From positions 1 through 19,021 of the forward strand of contig JAQTMA010000062.1 of the NCBI GenBank assembly GCA_028714615.1: a stretch of DNA of 19,021 nt, written 5' to 3'. A model generated the notes under the pieces. That model worked only from the letters and a program-made list of their open reading frames with translations. It did not search any database and was not told the origin of the DNA. Origin of the DNA: Anaerolineaceae bacterium. Its GTDB lineage: Bacteria; Chloroflexota; Anaerolineae; Anaerolineales; Anaerolineaceae. The position numbers and the translations under genes are program-made. Shown piece after piece: positions 7,089 through 14,442 of this stretch; within the stretch, counting starts at the first letter, position 1, and each line of letters starts with the position of its first letter.

Positions 7089-7508
7089 ATGACTATTGCA
7101 GATCCAATCGCTGATATGTTGACTCGCATCCGCAACGGCGTCATGGCCGGCCAGTCTGTGGTCGCTATGCCAAGCTCGAACCTCAAAGTCGAGATTGCCC
7201 GCATCCTCAAAGAGGAAGGCTATATCGACATGTATGAGGTAGCGGAGGGTGAGGTGGAAAGCCCCGAACAGAAGAAACTACGGGTGCGTTTGAAGTACCT
7301 GGGCGAGCGGCGTGAAAAGCGCCCCGTCATCACCGGCATCGAACGGGTCAGCCGACCCGGGCGCCGGGTGTACACACGCAGGCAGGACATCCCCTGGGTT
7401 CTTGCGGGCATGGGTATCGCCATCCTGTCCACACCAAAGGGCGTAATGACGGGCCAGCGCGCCCGGCAGCTCGGGGTGGGCGGTGAGCTCATCTGCAAGA
7501 TTTGGTAA
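7089..7508 (+). CDS. rpsH: 30S ribosomal protein S8
   Basis: The 139-residue product begins [17 protein letters not shown], the S8 signature. It continues with [16 protein letters not shown], and a C-terminal half with [20 protein letters not shown] and [14 protein letters not shown]8 binds the central domain of 16S rRNA. In E. coli it represses the spc operon by binding a 16S-like structure near rplE. I did not identify an equivalent hairpin at the rplE start. A GGAGG Shine-Dalgarno precedes the ATG. Confidence 0.98.
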   Translation: MTIADPIADMLTRIRNGVMAGQSVVAMPSSNLKVEIARILKEEGYIDMYEVAEGEVESPEQKKLRVRLKYLGERREKRPVITGIERVSRPGRRVYTRRQDIPWVLAGMGIAILSTPKGVMTGQRARQLGVGGELICKIW

Positions 7509-7537
7509 GCGCTTGCAGCGTATAGGAGGTTAGTACT

Positions 7538-8089
7538 GTGTCTCGAATTGGTCGCATGCCCGTGGCCGTTCCAGCAGGCGTAAAGGTGGACATCCTGGGT
7601 TCACAGGTTAAGGTGAAAGGGCCCAATGGAGAATTGGCGCGCGTCTTTTCACCGAGCATTGCCATCTCCATGGAGAATGGCGAGATCCTGGTCCAGCGCA
7701 ATTCCGATGCCCCCACCCAACGCGCCTTGCACGGAACGACCCGCGCTCTTTTGTTCAACATGGTGACCGGTGTCAGCGCCGGGTTTACCAAGACGCTGGA
7801 AATCGATGGGGTGGGATATCGTGCAGAAATGAATGGCAAAAACCTGATCCTGCACGTGGGATTCTCGCACCCCGTTGAAATGGAACCCCCGGATGGGATC
7901 ACCTTCGAGGTCGATACAAAGACCCGGCAGGTGAGAGTCAAGGGGCATGATCGCGAACTGATCGGCCAGGTAGCCGCGAACATCCGCAAAGTGCGCCCGC
8001 CCGAACCTTACAAGGGCAAAGGCATTCATTACCTGGGCGAACACATCCGCCGTAAGGCTGGCAAATCTGGTAAGGCTGCAAAGAAGTAA
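7538..8089 (+). CDS. rplF: 50S ribosomal protein L6
   Basis: The protein starts with GTG (MSRIGRMPVAVPAGVKVDI), supported by a strong TAGGAGG 9 bases upstream and by homology from the first residue. The 183-residue product has the two L6 repeats and the conserved LEIDGVGYRAEMNGKNLILH and IRKVRPPEPYKGKGI segments. L6 sits near the base of the L7/L12 stalk by the sarcin-ricin loop. The C-terminus is Lys-rich, as usual. rplR begins 11 bases after the stop. Confidence 0.98.
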   Translation: MSRIGRMPVAVPAGVKVDILGSQVKVKGPNGELARVFSPSIAISMENGEILVQRNSDAPTQRALHGTTRALLFNMVTGVSAGFTKTLEIDGVGYRAEMNGKNLILHVGFSHPVEMEPPDGITFEVDTKTRQVRVKGHDRELIGQVAANIRKVRPPEPYKGKGIHYLGEHIRRKAGKSGKAAKK

Positions 8090-8100
8090 GGTGAAAGTAC

Positions 8101-8466
8101 ATGGCTAAAAAAACACGTTCTGAAGCTCGTATTCGACGGCACATTCGTGTCCGCAAAAAGGTTCTCGGGACCCCAGAGCGCCCACGCCTGAACGTTTTCC
8201 GCAGCTTATCGGAAATTTACGTTCAGGTCATCGATGATGTGGCCGGGAATACGTTGGTTGCTGCCTCTACCATCGAGGAAGAATTACGGGCCAAGCTCCC
8301 CGGAAAATCAAAGACTGAACAGGCGCGCCTGGTGGGTCAGGTGCTGGCAGACCGCGCCAAGAACAAAGGGATCACCATGGTCGTATTCGACCGGGGCGGC
8401 TTCCGTTACATGGGCCGGGTCAAGGCCCTGGCGGATGGCGCTCGTGAAGGCGGCCTGGTATTCTAA
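8101..8466 (+). CDS. rplR: 50S ribosomal protein L18
   Basis: The 121-residue product contains [20 protein letters not shown] with [18 protein letters not shown], and ends with [28 protein letters not shown], a clear L18 signature. L18 binds 5S rRNA together with L5. A weak GGTGAAAG precedes the start, 11 bases after rplF. Length and motifs are ordinary for bacteria. Confidence 0.98.
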   Translation: MAKKTRSEARIRRHIRVRKKVLGTPERPRLNVFRSLSEIYVQVIDDVAGNTLVAASTIEEELRAKLPGKSKTEQARLVGQVLADRAKNKGITMVVFDRGGFRYMGRVKALADGAREGGLVF

Positions 8467-8496
8467 GGCAGATCTGAAAGGTAAAGGACCTGACAT

Positions 8497-9030
8497 ATGG
8501 ATCGTACTCCCGATTATTCATCGAATGAACAACTCTACGACGAGCGGGTTATCGAAATCGCTCGCGTGGCAAAAGTCGTCAAGGGTGGCCGTCGCTTTTC
8601 CTTCCGGGTAGCAGTTGTCGCGGGTGATAACCGCGGCAAGGTCGGCATCGGGGTAGGGAAAGCCAATGCGGTACCTGAAGCCATGCGCAAGGCAACCGAG
8701 CGCGCTCGCAAGAACATGCAGCAAGTGTTCCTTTCCGGCACCACCATTCCCCACGAGGTGATTGGGAAGGTGTCTGGCTCGCGTGTACTGCTCAAGCCTG
8801 CTTCCCCCGGCACCGGCGTGATCGCAGCCGGTGGAGTACGGGCGGTGCTGGAAGTAGCCGGCGTTCATGATATCTTGACCAAATCACTGGGCAGTTCGAA
8901 CGTGCTCAATGTGGTGCAAGCAACCTTTGATGCGCTCAATCAGCTCAAGTCCCCTCAAGAAGAGGCGACGCGGCGGGGTAAACCCGTCCAGGATTTACTG
9001 CCCTTCTGGGAGCGGAGGAAGCATGACTGA
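8497..9030 (+). CDS. rpsE: 30S ribosomal protein S5
   Basis: The 177-residue product has the S5 double-stranded-RNA-binding-like domain with [19 protein letters not shown] and the [17 protein letters not shown] loop. The second domain has [20 protein letters not shown] and [19 protein letters not shown]5 lies at the decoding-side neck of the 30S and affects fidelity. AAAGG serves as ribosome binding site for ATG 8497. Its stop overlaps rpmD by 8 bases (ATGACTGA at 9023-9030), so L30 is likely translated by coupling. Confidence 0.98.
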   Translation: MDRTPDYSSNEQLYDERVIEIARVAKVVKGGRRFSFRVAVVAGDNRGKVGIGVGKANAVPEAMRKATERARKNMQQVFLSGTTIPHEVIGKVSGSRVLLKPASPGTGVIAAGGVRAVLEVAGVHDILTKSLGSSNVLNVVQATFDALNQLKSPQEEATRRGKPVQDLLPFWERRKHD

Positions 9031-9223
9031 AAAGAAAGCAACTCAGCCTAAAGTGCTGCGGATCACCCTGGTCCACAGCGGAATCGGGTACAGCAAAGAA
9101 CATAAAGCCACGCTGCGGGCGTTGGGTTTCCGCCGGCTCCACCAGACCATCGAGCAGAAGGATACCCCGACCATCCGTGGAATGCTGTACAAAGTTAACC
9201 ATCTGGTAGTCATAGAAGAGTAG
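9023..9223 (+). CDS. rpmD: 50S ribosomal protein L30
   Basis: The 66-residue product carries [40 protein letters not shown] and a C-terminal [15 protein letters not shown], the complete L30 fold. The first eight residues are a short non-conserved lead. GGAGG inside the end of rpsE (9013-9018) is the ribosome binding site for ATG 9023, and this region overlaps the S5 stop. L30 is a small 50S protein absent from some lineages, such as many cyanobacteria, so its presence is mildly informative for taxonomy. Confidence 0.97.
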   Translation: MTEKKATQPKVLRITLVHSGIGYSKEHKATLRALGFRRLHQTIEQKDTPTIRGMLYKVNHLVVIEE

Positions 9224-9231
9224 GTACCCTC

Positions 9232-9681
9232 ATGAAATTAAACGATCTCATGCCGAACAAGGGGTCCAAAAGTCCCCGTAAACGCGTCGGGCATGGTATC
9301 TCTGCAGGTCAGGGAAAGACCGCCGGACGCGGCACCAAAGGCCAGGCTTCTCGCGCCGGCAAGCCGGTGCGCCCATACCTACAGGGTGGCAACCTGCCGT
9401 TCTTTCGGCGATTGCCCTTTATGCGGGGCCAGGGGTTTACCCCCCCGAACCGCGTCGAGTACAACGAAGTTAATGTAGACCAATTGAGCAGTTTCGCTGC
9501 GAACTCCGAGATCACCCCGGAATTGCTGGCAGAAGCCTCCATCGTGCATAAACCTCGCAACCCCATCGTAATCTTGGGGCGAGGTGAGGTGACTGTTCCG
9601 CTCAAAGTCCGTGTACACCGGGTGAGCAAGAGCGCCCGGGCGAAAATCGAAGCCGCCGGCGGCAGCGTTGAAGTCATCTAA
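9232..9681 (+). CDS. rplO: 50S ribosomal protein L15
   Basis: The 149-residue product begins MKLNDLMPNKGSKSPRKRVG and has the glycine- and arginine-rich N-terminal extension with GHGISAGQGKTAGRGTKGQ. The globular part includes VNVDQLSSFAANSEITPELL and ends GGSVEVI. L15 is a late 50S assembly protein that threads an extended tail into 23S rRNA. The gene starts 8 bases after rpmD with weak spacing (TAGGTACCCTC). secY follows after 34 bases with a strong AAGGAG. Confidence 0.98.
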   Translation: MKLNDLMPNKGSKSPRKRVGHGISAGQGKTAGRGTKGQASRAGKPVRPYLQGGNLPFFRRLPFMRGQGFTPPNRVEYNEVNVDQLSSFAANSEITPELLAEASIVHKPRNPIVILGRGEVTVPLKVRVHRVSKSARAKIEAAGGSVEVI

Positions 9682-9715
9682 TGCGAGCCGTCGAGGAAGA
9701 TAAGGAGACCCTTTC

Positions 9716-11056
9716 ATGAAGCGGTCGGCATGGCGCTACTTGTGGAAATCAGAAGACATCCGGAAGAAACTACTGATCACCTTGCTGCTCCTGGTGCTTT
9801 ACCGGTTGGCAGCCAATATTCCCGTCCCGGGAATTAACCATACGGTGCTCAGCCAGCTTTCCCAATCGGGGGGGGCAGCCGGAAACTTGTTCAACCTGCT
9901 GGACTTGCTTTCGGGCGGCACCGTCTCCCACTTCTCGATCCTGGCGATGGGTGTATATCCATACATCACGGCGCAGATTATTATCCAACTGCTCATCCCG
10001 ATCATTCCTGCTCTCGAGCGGCGGATGAAGGATAATCCCCGCGAAGCCCAAACGTTTATGGAGAAATGGACGGTCATTTTGACCATCCCGATGGCTGCTC
10101 TCTCAGCTATCGGCCAGATCAACATCTTTCGACAACTCGCCAACGGGCAGTCGGTGTTGAACGTCTATGGGTTCACGGGTTCAGCCCTGATCCCCACCTT
10201 GGCGACACTACTCTCCATGATCGCCGGCACGATGTTTGGAATCTGGCTGGGGCAGTTGATCTCTGAATATGGGATCCGCAACCAGGGTTTGTCCTTGATC
10301 ATCTTCGCGGGGATCGTCTCCCGCATGCCTTCAGCGATCTTCTCACTGATGAGCGATCAACAGCACCGCTGGGTGATTCTCGTCATCCTGGCCTTGTTGG
10401 CTTTGGCCGTATTCGCGATCGTGTTTGTCCAGCAAGGAAGGCGGAACGTGCCGGTGATGTTCCCAGGACGGCGCGTCGGCAGCCGGATGTCGATGCCGGT
10501 GAAGAGCAACCTGCCCTTGATGGTCAATATGGCGGGCATGATCCCATTGATCTTCGCCCAATCCATCCTGACCTTTCCAGCGATTCTCGCCAGCTACTTT
10601 GTCGCTTCCAAGACTCCGGCGATTGCAAGCATTGCCAACTCTATCTACACGACATTCGGTGGAAATGGGTTCGTATACTACCTGATCTATTTCGTTATGA
10701 TCGTTGTCTTTACCTTCTTCTACACCGATGTGCTGTTCACGCAACAAAACTACGGCGATAACCTGAAGAAGCAGGGCGCCCAGATCCCAGGTGTGGTGCG
10801 GGGGAGCCCCACCCAGAAATACCTTACCAAGGTGCAACGGCGCATCACCCTCCCAGGTGCATTTTTCCTGGCGTTTGTCGCCGTCCTGCCACCCATATTA
10901 AGTGTCGTCTTACCCGTTGGCGCCCGGTCAAATGCCTTGTTCTTGATGTCACCGGCAGGCTTGCTGATTGTGGTTGGCGTCGTCCGGGATACGTTCACAA
11001 TCATCGACACCGAACTTAAATTGCATGGTTATGAAGAGAAACTGGTCAAAGGCTAA
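9716..11056 (+). CDS. secY: Protein translocase channel subunit SecY
   Basis: The 446-residue integral membrane protein has about ten hydrophobic segments and the SecY layout. The first transmembrane helix begins near residue 18 (LLITLLLLVLYRLAANIPVP). The plug and second-helix region has SHFSILAMGVYPYITAQIII, and the cytosolic loop before the last helices has KKQGAQIPGVVRG and VQRRITLPGAFFLA. SecY forms the SecYEG channel that moves unfolded proteins through or into the inner membrane with SecA or the ribosome. AAGGAG lies 8 bases before ATG 9716. An eight-G run at 9868-9875 encodes part of a Ser-Gly-Gly-Ala stretch in the expected frame. Its place after rplO is the standard spc-operon position. 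Confidence 0.98.
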   Translation: MKRSAWRYLWKSEDIRKKLLITLLLLVLYRLAANIPVPGINHTVLSQLSQSGGAAGNLFNLLDLLSGGTVSHFSILAMGVYPYITAQIIIQLLIPIIPALERRMKDNPREAQTFMEKWTVILTIPMAALSAIGQINIFRQLANGQSVLNVYGFTGSALIPTLATLLSMIAGTMFGIWLGQLISEYGIRNQGLSLIIFAGIVSRMPSAIFSLMSDQQHRWVILVILALLALAVFAIVFVQQGRRNVPVMFPGRRVGSRMSMPVKSNLPLMVNMAGMIPLIFAQSILTFPAILASYFVASKTPAIASIANSIYTTFGGNGFVYYLIYFVMIVVFTFFYTDVLFTQQNYGDNLKKQGAQIPGVVRGSPTQKYLTKVQRRITLPGAFFLAFVAVLPPILSVVLPVGARSNALFLMSPAGLLIVVGVVRDTFTIIDTELKLHGYEEKLVKG

Positions 11057-11065
11057 GCGCGAAGT

Positions 11066-11719
11066 ATGTCAACGTTCATCGTCTTATTGGGACCTCCCGG
11101 AGCCGGAAAAGGTACGCAAGCTGAAGTTGTGGCTGATAAGCGGAGTCTTCCGCATATCTCTTCCGGCGATATTTTCCGGGAAAACTTGAAGAATCAAACC
11201 GAACTAGGCCAGAAGGCTCAGGCGTTTATGTCGCGGGGAGAATTGGTCCCCGACGACCTGACCATCGCGATGATCCGAGAGCGCTTGAAACAGCCGGATG
11301 CAAACAACGGCGCTGTATTGGACGGTTTCCCGCGCACACCAGCCCAGGCTGATGCGCTGGCAGGGATGCTCGCGCAACTTGGCGGCGCCGTCAAGGTAGT
11401 TCCGTACATCTCCGTTCCGGATGGGGTACTGGTTGAACGGCTGGGTGGGCGATGGACCTGCCGGGCGCAGGGGCACGTCTTCCATGAGAAGTTCAACCCT
11501 CCGAAGAATGCTGGCAAATGCGATTTCGATGGTTCGGAACTATACCAGCGGGAGGATGATCGGGCGGAGACGGTCGAGAACCGCATCCGTGTCTACAACC
11601 AACAGACCGCGCCGCTGATCGAATACTACCGCAAACACGACCTGCTCGTCGAAGTCGATGGAACCCAACCGATAGAAAAGGTCAGTGCAGATTTACTAAA
11701 AGCGGTTGGAGAGGCATAA
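11066..11719 (+). CDS. adk: Adenylate kinase (long, LID-containing form)
   Basis: The 217-residue enzyme interconverts AMP + ATP and 2 ADP. It has the Walker A GPPGAGKGT (residues 9-17), the AMP-binding SSGDIFREN region, DGFPRTPAQ (86-94), and the LID domain (about 125-165) with FNPPKNAGKC and QREDDRAETVENRI. In zinc-type Adk proteins the LID has four metal ligands in two CxxC/D pairs. Here the positions read Cys132, Gln135, Cys152 and Asp155, so one expected Cys is replaced by Gln and the site may not bind zinc normally. The ribosome binding site is weak. The gene lies 9 bases after secY, the common secY-adk-map arrangement. Confidence 0.98.
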   Translation: MSTFIVLLGPPGAGKGTQAEVVADKRSLPHISSGDIFRENLKNQTELGQKAQAFMSRGELVPDDLTIAMIRERLKQPDANNGAVLDGFPRTPAQADALAGMLAQLGGAVKVVPYISVPDGVLVERLGGRWTCRAQGHVFHEKFNPPKNAGKCDFDGSELYQREDDRAETVENRIRVYNQQTAPLIEYYRKHDLLVEVDGTQPIEKVSADLLKAVGEA

Positions 11720-11724
11720 AAAGC

Positions 11725-12495
11725 ATGTCTTGGGAACGGCAAATCAACCTCAAGACCCCGCAAGAGATCCAGATCATGCGGGAGGCCGGCCGGATCAACG
11801 CCGAAGCTTTAGCGGCTGCCAAAGCCATTATCCGCCCTGGGGTGACGACTGCCGATCTGAATGCAGCCGCCGAAGAGGTGCTGAAAAAGTACGGCGTCTA
11901 TTCGCCGTTCAAAGACTACCCGGGGCCGTATCCTTACCCCGCCAGCACCTGTGTGAGCGTCAATGAAGAACTGGTGCACGGTATTCCGAGTAAGCGCAAG
12001 TTGAAAGAAGGGGATATTGTCACCATGGATTGTGGAACGGTGTATCAGGGTTTTGTGGGTGACTCGGCATTTACAGCCGGGGTTGGCGAGATCTCCGAAC
12101 TGGCTCAGCGCTTGTTGGATGTCACCGAGAAAGCCCTGTATGAAGGCATTGCGAAGATGTGCTCGGGGAACCACCTGGGTGATGTTTCCGCTGCAATCCA
12201 AAACTTTGTGGAGAGTCACGGCTTTCAGGTGACCCGCGAATATACCGGGCATGGGGTGGGTCGCCAAATGCATGAAGGCCCCCAGGCCCCGAACTATGGC
12301 ATTCCGGGCCGCGGACTGGTCTTGAAGCCGGGGATGACCATCGCTCTAGAGCCGATGGTATTGGTCGGCACACCGGCGACACGCGTGATGCCGGACCAGT
12401 GGACGGTTTGTTCCTGGGATGGATCGCTGACCGCGCATTTCGAACACAGCGTTGCCATCACCGAAGGGAATCCACTGATCCTGACTGCGTTGTAG
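11725..12495 (+). CDS. map: Methionine aminopeptidase, type I
   Basis: The 256-residue enzyme removes the initiator methionine from nascent proteins. The five metal ligands expected of the family are visible: Asp102 (MDCG), Asp113 (VGDSA), His176 (TGHGVG), Glu209 (LEPM) and Glu240 (HFEHS), with His85 in VHGIP. There is no N-terminal zinc-finger extension, so it is the short bacterial type Ia form. The start at 11725 follows GGAGAGG located in the end of adk. It lies 5 bases after adk and is the last gene before a 202-bp gap; the infA that often follows is not there. Confidence 0.98.
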   Translation: MSWERQINLKTPQEIQIMREAGRINAEALAAAKAIIRPGVTTADLNAAAEEVLKKYGVYSPFKDYPGPYPYPASTCVSVNEELVHGIPSKRKLKEGDIVTMDCGTVYQGFVGDSAFTAGVGEISELAQRLLDVTEKALYEGIAKMCSGNHLGDVSAAIQNFVESHGFQVTREYTGHGVGRQMHEGPQAPNYGIPGRGLVLKPGMTIALEPMVLVGTPATRVMPDQWTVCSWDGSLTAHFEHSVAITEGNPLILTAL

Positions 12496-12520
12496 CGCTG
12501 TACGAGTGAATCCTGGCCCC

Positions 12521-12582
12521 TGTAGTGGCGGGTCCGGAAAGTATACGAGCAACTATCTTTATATTGCAGACCTGCCACTACA
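12521..12582. repeat. Long imperfect palindrome after map (possible dispersed repeat or terminator)
   Basis: TGTAGTGGCGGGTC (12521-12534) is nearly the reverse complement of GACCTGCCACTACA (12569-12582); the only unmatched position is a G-T pair. The arms are 14 bp with a 34-base AT-rich centre, and could extend slightly to flanking CC and GG with one bulge. Such TAGTGGCGGGTC-like palindromes look like short dispersed intergenic elements, but the genome is needed to tell. A long stable stem after map could also terminate transcription or stabilise the 3' end. No T-run follows directly, so a classic rho-independent terminator is not shown. Confidence 0.7.
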
Positions 12583-12615
12583 AGGTTGAGTAATCCTGCC
12601 AAACAGGTGATCAAC

Positions 12616-12644
12616 TAGACGGAATAAGGTTCAAGTAGTATAAT
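12616..12644 (+). promoter_or_regulatory. Putative promoter for rpmJ-rpsM-rpsK-rpsD-rpoA-rplQ
   Basis: The -10 box TATAAT at 12639-12644 is perfect. TAGACG at 12616-12621 is a 4-of-6 match to the -35 consensus at an ideal 17-base spacing. It sits in the gap after map, about 54 bases before the rpmJ ATG, and would start the alpha operon near 12651. This is the better of the two promoter candidates in the window. Activity is not shown. Confidence 0.6.
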
Positions 12645-12653
12645 CTAGCCTTT

Positions 12654-12675
12654 GGCTGTAGAGAAGTGTACAGCC
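12654..12675 (+). promoter_or_regulatory. Leader hairpin at the predicted 5' end of the alpha-operon transcript
   Basis: GGCTGTA (12654-12660) pairs perfectly with TACAGCC (12669-12675) around an eight-base loop. It begins at about the predicted transcription start and ends 8 bases before the rpmJ Shine-Dalgarno AAGGAG (12684-12689). A 5'-terminal stem can protect mRNA from RNase entry, or could act as a protein-binding leader. In E. coli S4 represses the alpha operon through a pseudoknot leader before rpsM; this short stem does not resemble it in size. Confidence 0.45.
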
Positions 12676-12697
12676 CGCAATTCAAGGAGTAATTGGC

Positions 12698-12811
12698 ATG
12701 AAAGTATCACCATCCATTCGGAAGCGCTGCGCCAAATGTAAGATCGTCAAGCGTAATGGCCGGCTGTACGTCATCTGCGAAAACCCAAAGCACAAACAGC
12801 GACAGGGGTAA
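12698..12811 (+). CDS. rpmJ: 50S ribosomal protein L36 (zinc-binding form)
   Basis: The 37-residue protein reads [20 protein letters not shown] and onward, ending KHKQRQG, the standard L36 sequence. Cys11, Cys14, Cys27 and His32 form the zinc site, so this is the C+ (zinc-dependent) form. L36 is the smallest 50S protein and helps organise the sarcin-ricin region. An AAGGAG lies 8 bases before the ATG. It is the first gene of the alpha-operon block and rpsM starts 9 bases later. In many bacteria infA lies immediately upstream, but not here. Confidence 0.98.
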   Translation: MKVSPSIRKRCAKCKIVKRNGRLYVICENPKHKQRQG

Positions 12812-12820
12812 TAAACAACT

Positions 12821-13207
12821 ATGGCAAGAATTGAAGGTATCGACCTCCCCCGTAACAAGCGCATTGAGATTGGATTGCAATACATTTTTGGTATTGGCCC
12901 AACCCGCGCCCGCAAGATCATTTCAGCTACCCGTGTCAATCCGGACATCCGGGTCAAAGACCTGGAGGAAACTGACGTAGCCTCTCTGCGCGAATATATC
13001 ACCAAGAATTATAAGGTCGAAGGCGACCTGCGCCGAGAAGTGCAAATGAATATCAAGCGGCTGATCGAGATCGGCTGCTACCGCGGCCTGCGACATCGCC
13101 GGAACTTACCGGTGCATGGCCAACGGACACGCACCAACTCGCGGACGCGCAAGGGACCAAAGAAAACGGTCGCCGGTCGCGGACGCCGCCGTGGTGGAAA
13201 GAAATAA
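12821..13207 (+). CDS. rpsM: 30S ribosomal protein S13
   Basis: The 128-residue protein has the S13 start [19 protein letters not shown], the helix-two-turn-helix [13 protein letters not shown], and the basic tail with [20 protein letters not shown] followed by [13 protein letters not shown]13 lies in the 30S head and makes intersubunit bridges B1a/B1b with the 50S; its tail touches the P-site tRNA. Shine-Dalgarno support is weak (AGGGG, 12 bases upstream), so it may be translated by coupling from rpmJ. A 125-bp gap with a strong hairpin follows. Confidence 0.98.
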   Translation: MARIEGIDLPRNKRIEIGLQYIFGIGPTRARKIISATRVNPDIRVKDLEETDVASLREYITKNYKVEGDLRREVQMNIKRLIEIGCYRGLRHRRNLPVHGQRTRTNSRTRKGPKKTVAGRGRRRGGKK

Positions 13208-13219
13208 GTCTGTTCTGCT

Positions 13220-13264
13220 GCCGGCTCAGGAAGGGACCCTCCTCCCTGCGGCTGCCTGGCCGGC
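13220..13264 (+). promoter_or_regulatory. Strong two-tier hairpin between rpsM and rpsK
   Basis: GCCGGC (13220-13225), a bulged T, and CAGG (13227-13230) pair with CCTG (13255-13258) and GCCGGC (13259-13264), a 10-bp GC-rich stem with one bulge. Inside, AGGGA (13232-13236) pairs with TCCCT (13243-13247). It occupies the centre of the 125-bp gap before rpsK, the widest inside the alpha block. No T-run follows, so it is unlikely to be a simple terminator. Candidate roles are an autogenous ribosomal-protein (S4- or S11-type) leader, an RNase III-like processing site, or an mRNA stabiliser. None is proved. Confidence 0.55.
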
Positions 13265-13332
13265 GCAATGGATCGGTTTTGCCGTTTCTAGCAAGCCGTA
13301 TCTAAACGAACGAAGGTAAATAGCGAGGAGTT

Positions 13333-13737
13333 ATGGCTCAAAACGTACGCTCGACGCGTCGCGCAACAACTACGCGGAAGGTGAAGCGCACGCTGTCCTC
13401 CGGGCAAGTGCATATTTTCGCCTCTTTTAATAACACCATTATCACCATCACAGACCCACAAGGAAATACGGTCTGCTGGGGTAGCTCAGGATCAGCCGGC
13501 TTCAAGGGTTCACGAAAAAGCACGCCCTTTGCTGCCCGTCTGGCCGCGGAGCAGGCTATCAAGGTTGCCCAATCGATGGGCATCCAGGAAGTCGACCTGT
13601 TCGTCAAAGGTCCCGGACCGGGTCGGGAATCTGCGATCCGCGCTGTCCAAACGATGGGGATAAAAGTCCGTTCGATCTCGGACGTGACTCCGGTGCCGCA
13701 CAATGGTTGCCGGCCTCCTAAGAAACGCCGCGTTTGA
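13333..13737 (+). CDS. rpsK: 30S ribosomal protein S11
   Basis: The 134-residue product has the conserved S11 core: [58 protein letters not shown] and the C-terminal [17 protein letters not shown]11 forms the platform of the 30S near the mRNA exit with S7. A GAGGAG is only 2-5 bases before the ATG, closer than usual. A further AAGG lies about 16 bases upstream. The 125-bp gap with a hairpin to rpsM is unusual for this gene pair. rpsD follows after 24 bases. Confidence 0.98.
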   Translation: MAQNVRSTRRATTTRKVKRTLSSGQVHIFASFNNTIITITDPQGNTVCWGSSGSAGFKGSRKSTPFAARLAAEQAIKVAQSMGIQEVDLFVKGPGPGRESAIRAVQTMGIKVRSISDVTPVPHNGCRPPKKRRV

Positions 13738-13761
13738 TCGAAAAAGCGAGGGAATAACTGT

Positions 13762-14400
13762 ATGTCAAAGTATCTAGGACCGGTATGTAGGTTGTGCCGG
13801 CGTGAAGGTGAAAAACTATATTTGAAAGGCGAACGCTGCTTTACGCCCAAGTGCTCTTTTGAGCGCCGTGAATTTGCGCCTGGCCAACATGGCCGGACCG
13901 CCGGCGGACGAAGCGATCGCCAGTCGGATTATGCCCGACAACTGCGCGCTAAACAGAAAGCGCGCCGTATCTATGGCATTTATGAGCGGCAGTTCAGTCG
14001 TTATTACAAGATGGCTTTGCGCCGTCGTGGGATGACGGGTATCAACCTGCTACAGGCGCTTGAAACACGGATGGATAACGTCGTTTTCCGGATGGGATTC
14101 ACGCCCAACCGCGAAACGGCTCGGGTGTTGGTTTCCCACGGCCATTTCACGGTCAATGACCAACGCACAAACATCCCTTCGATGCTGCTTAAACCGGGCG
14201 ATACTGTCGCTGTTCGGGAGCACTCGCGCGGCTTGACTTATTTCAAAGGCGTGAACGAAGTTGCGCAATCCCGGACCCTACCTGCCTGGCTGGATCGTGA
14301 TCTGGCCAGCTTGAGTGGCAAGGTGATGCGTTTGCCTGAACGCGTTGAAATCGATGGGAATATGAACGAGCAGCTCATCGTCGAGTATTACTCGCGCTAA
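13762..14400 (+). CDS. rpsD: 30S ribosomal protein S4, zinc-ribbon (C+) form
   Basis: The 212-residue protein starts MSKYLGPVCRLCRREG. It has a zinc ribbon formed by Cys9, Cys12, Cys26 and Cys31, followed by FAPGQHGRTAGG and an S4 RNA-binding domain near residues 102-160 (LETRMDNVVFRMGF, ARVLVSHGHFTVN, LLKPGDTVAVRE). S4 nucleates 16S 5'-domain assembly, with S5 sets decoding fidelity, and in several bacteria represses its own operon. GAGGGA lies 8 bases before the ATG. A hairpin precedes rpoA immediately downstream. Confidence 0.98.
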   Translation: MSKYLGPVCRLCRREGEKLYLKGERCFTPKCSFERREFAPGQHGRTAGGRSDRQSDYARQLRAKQKARRIYGIYERQFSRYYKMALRRRGMTGINLLQALETRMDNVVFRMGFTPNRETARVLVSHGHFTVNDQRTNIPSMLLKPGDTVAVREHSRGLTYFKGVNEVAQSRTLPAWLDRDLASLSGKVMRLPERVEIDGNMNEQLIVEYYSR

Positions 14401-14411
14401 ACACCAACTAG

Positions 14412-14442
14412 GCTGATACGCGGTATTTCAGGGTGTGTCAGC
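14412..14442 (+). promoter_or_regulatory. Hairpin between rpsD and rpoA, abutting the rpoA ribosome binding site
   Basis: GCTGATAC (14412-14419) pairs with GTGTCAGC (14435-14442), eight pairs including one G-U wobble, around a 13-base loop. The 3' arm ends directly before AAGGGG (14443-14448), the rpoA Shine-Dalgarno, so the structure is close enough to affect initiation at the GTG start. It fills most of the 54-bp gap. A role in lowering alpha-subunit synthesis relative to ribosomal proteins would make sense but is inferred. Confidence 0.5.
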
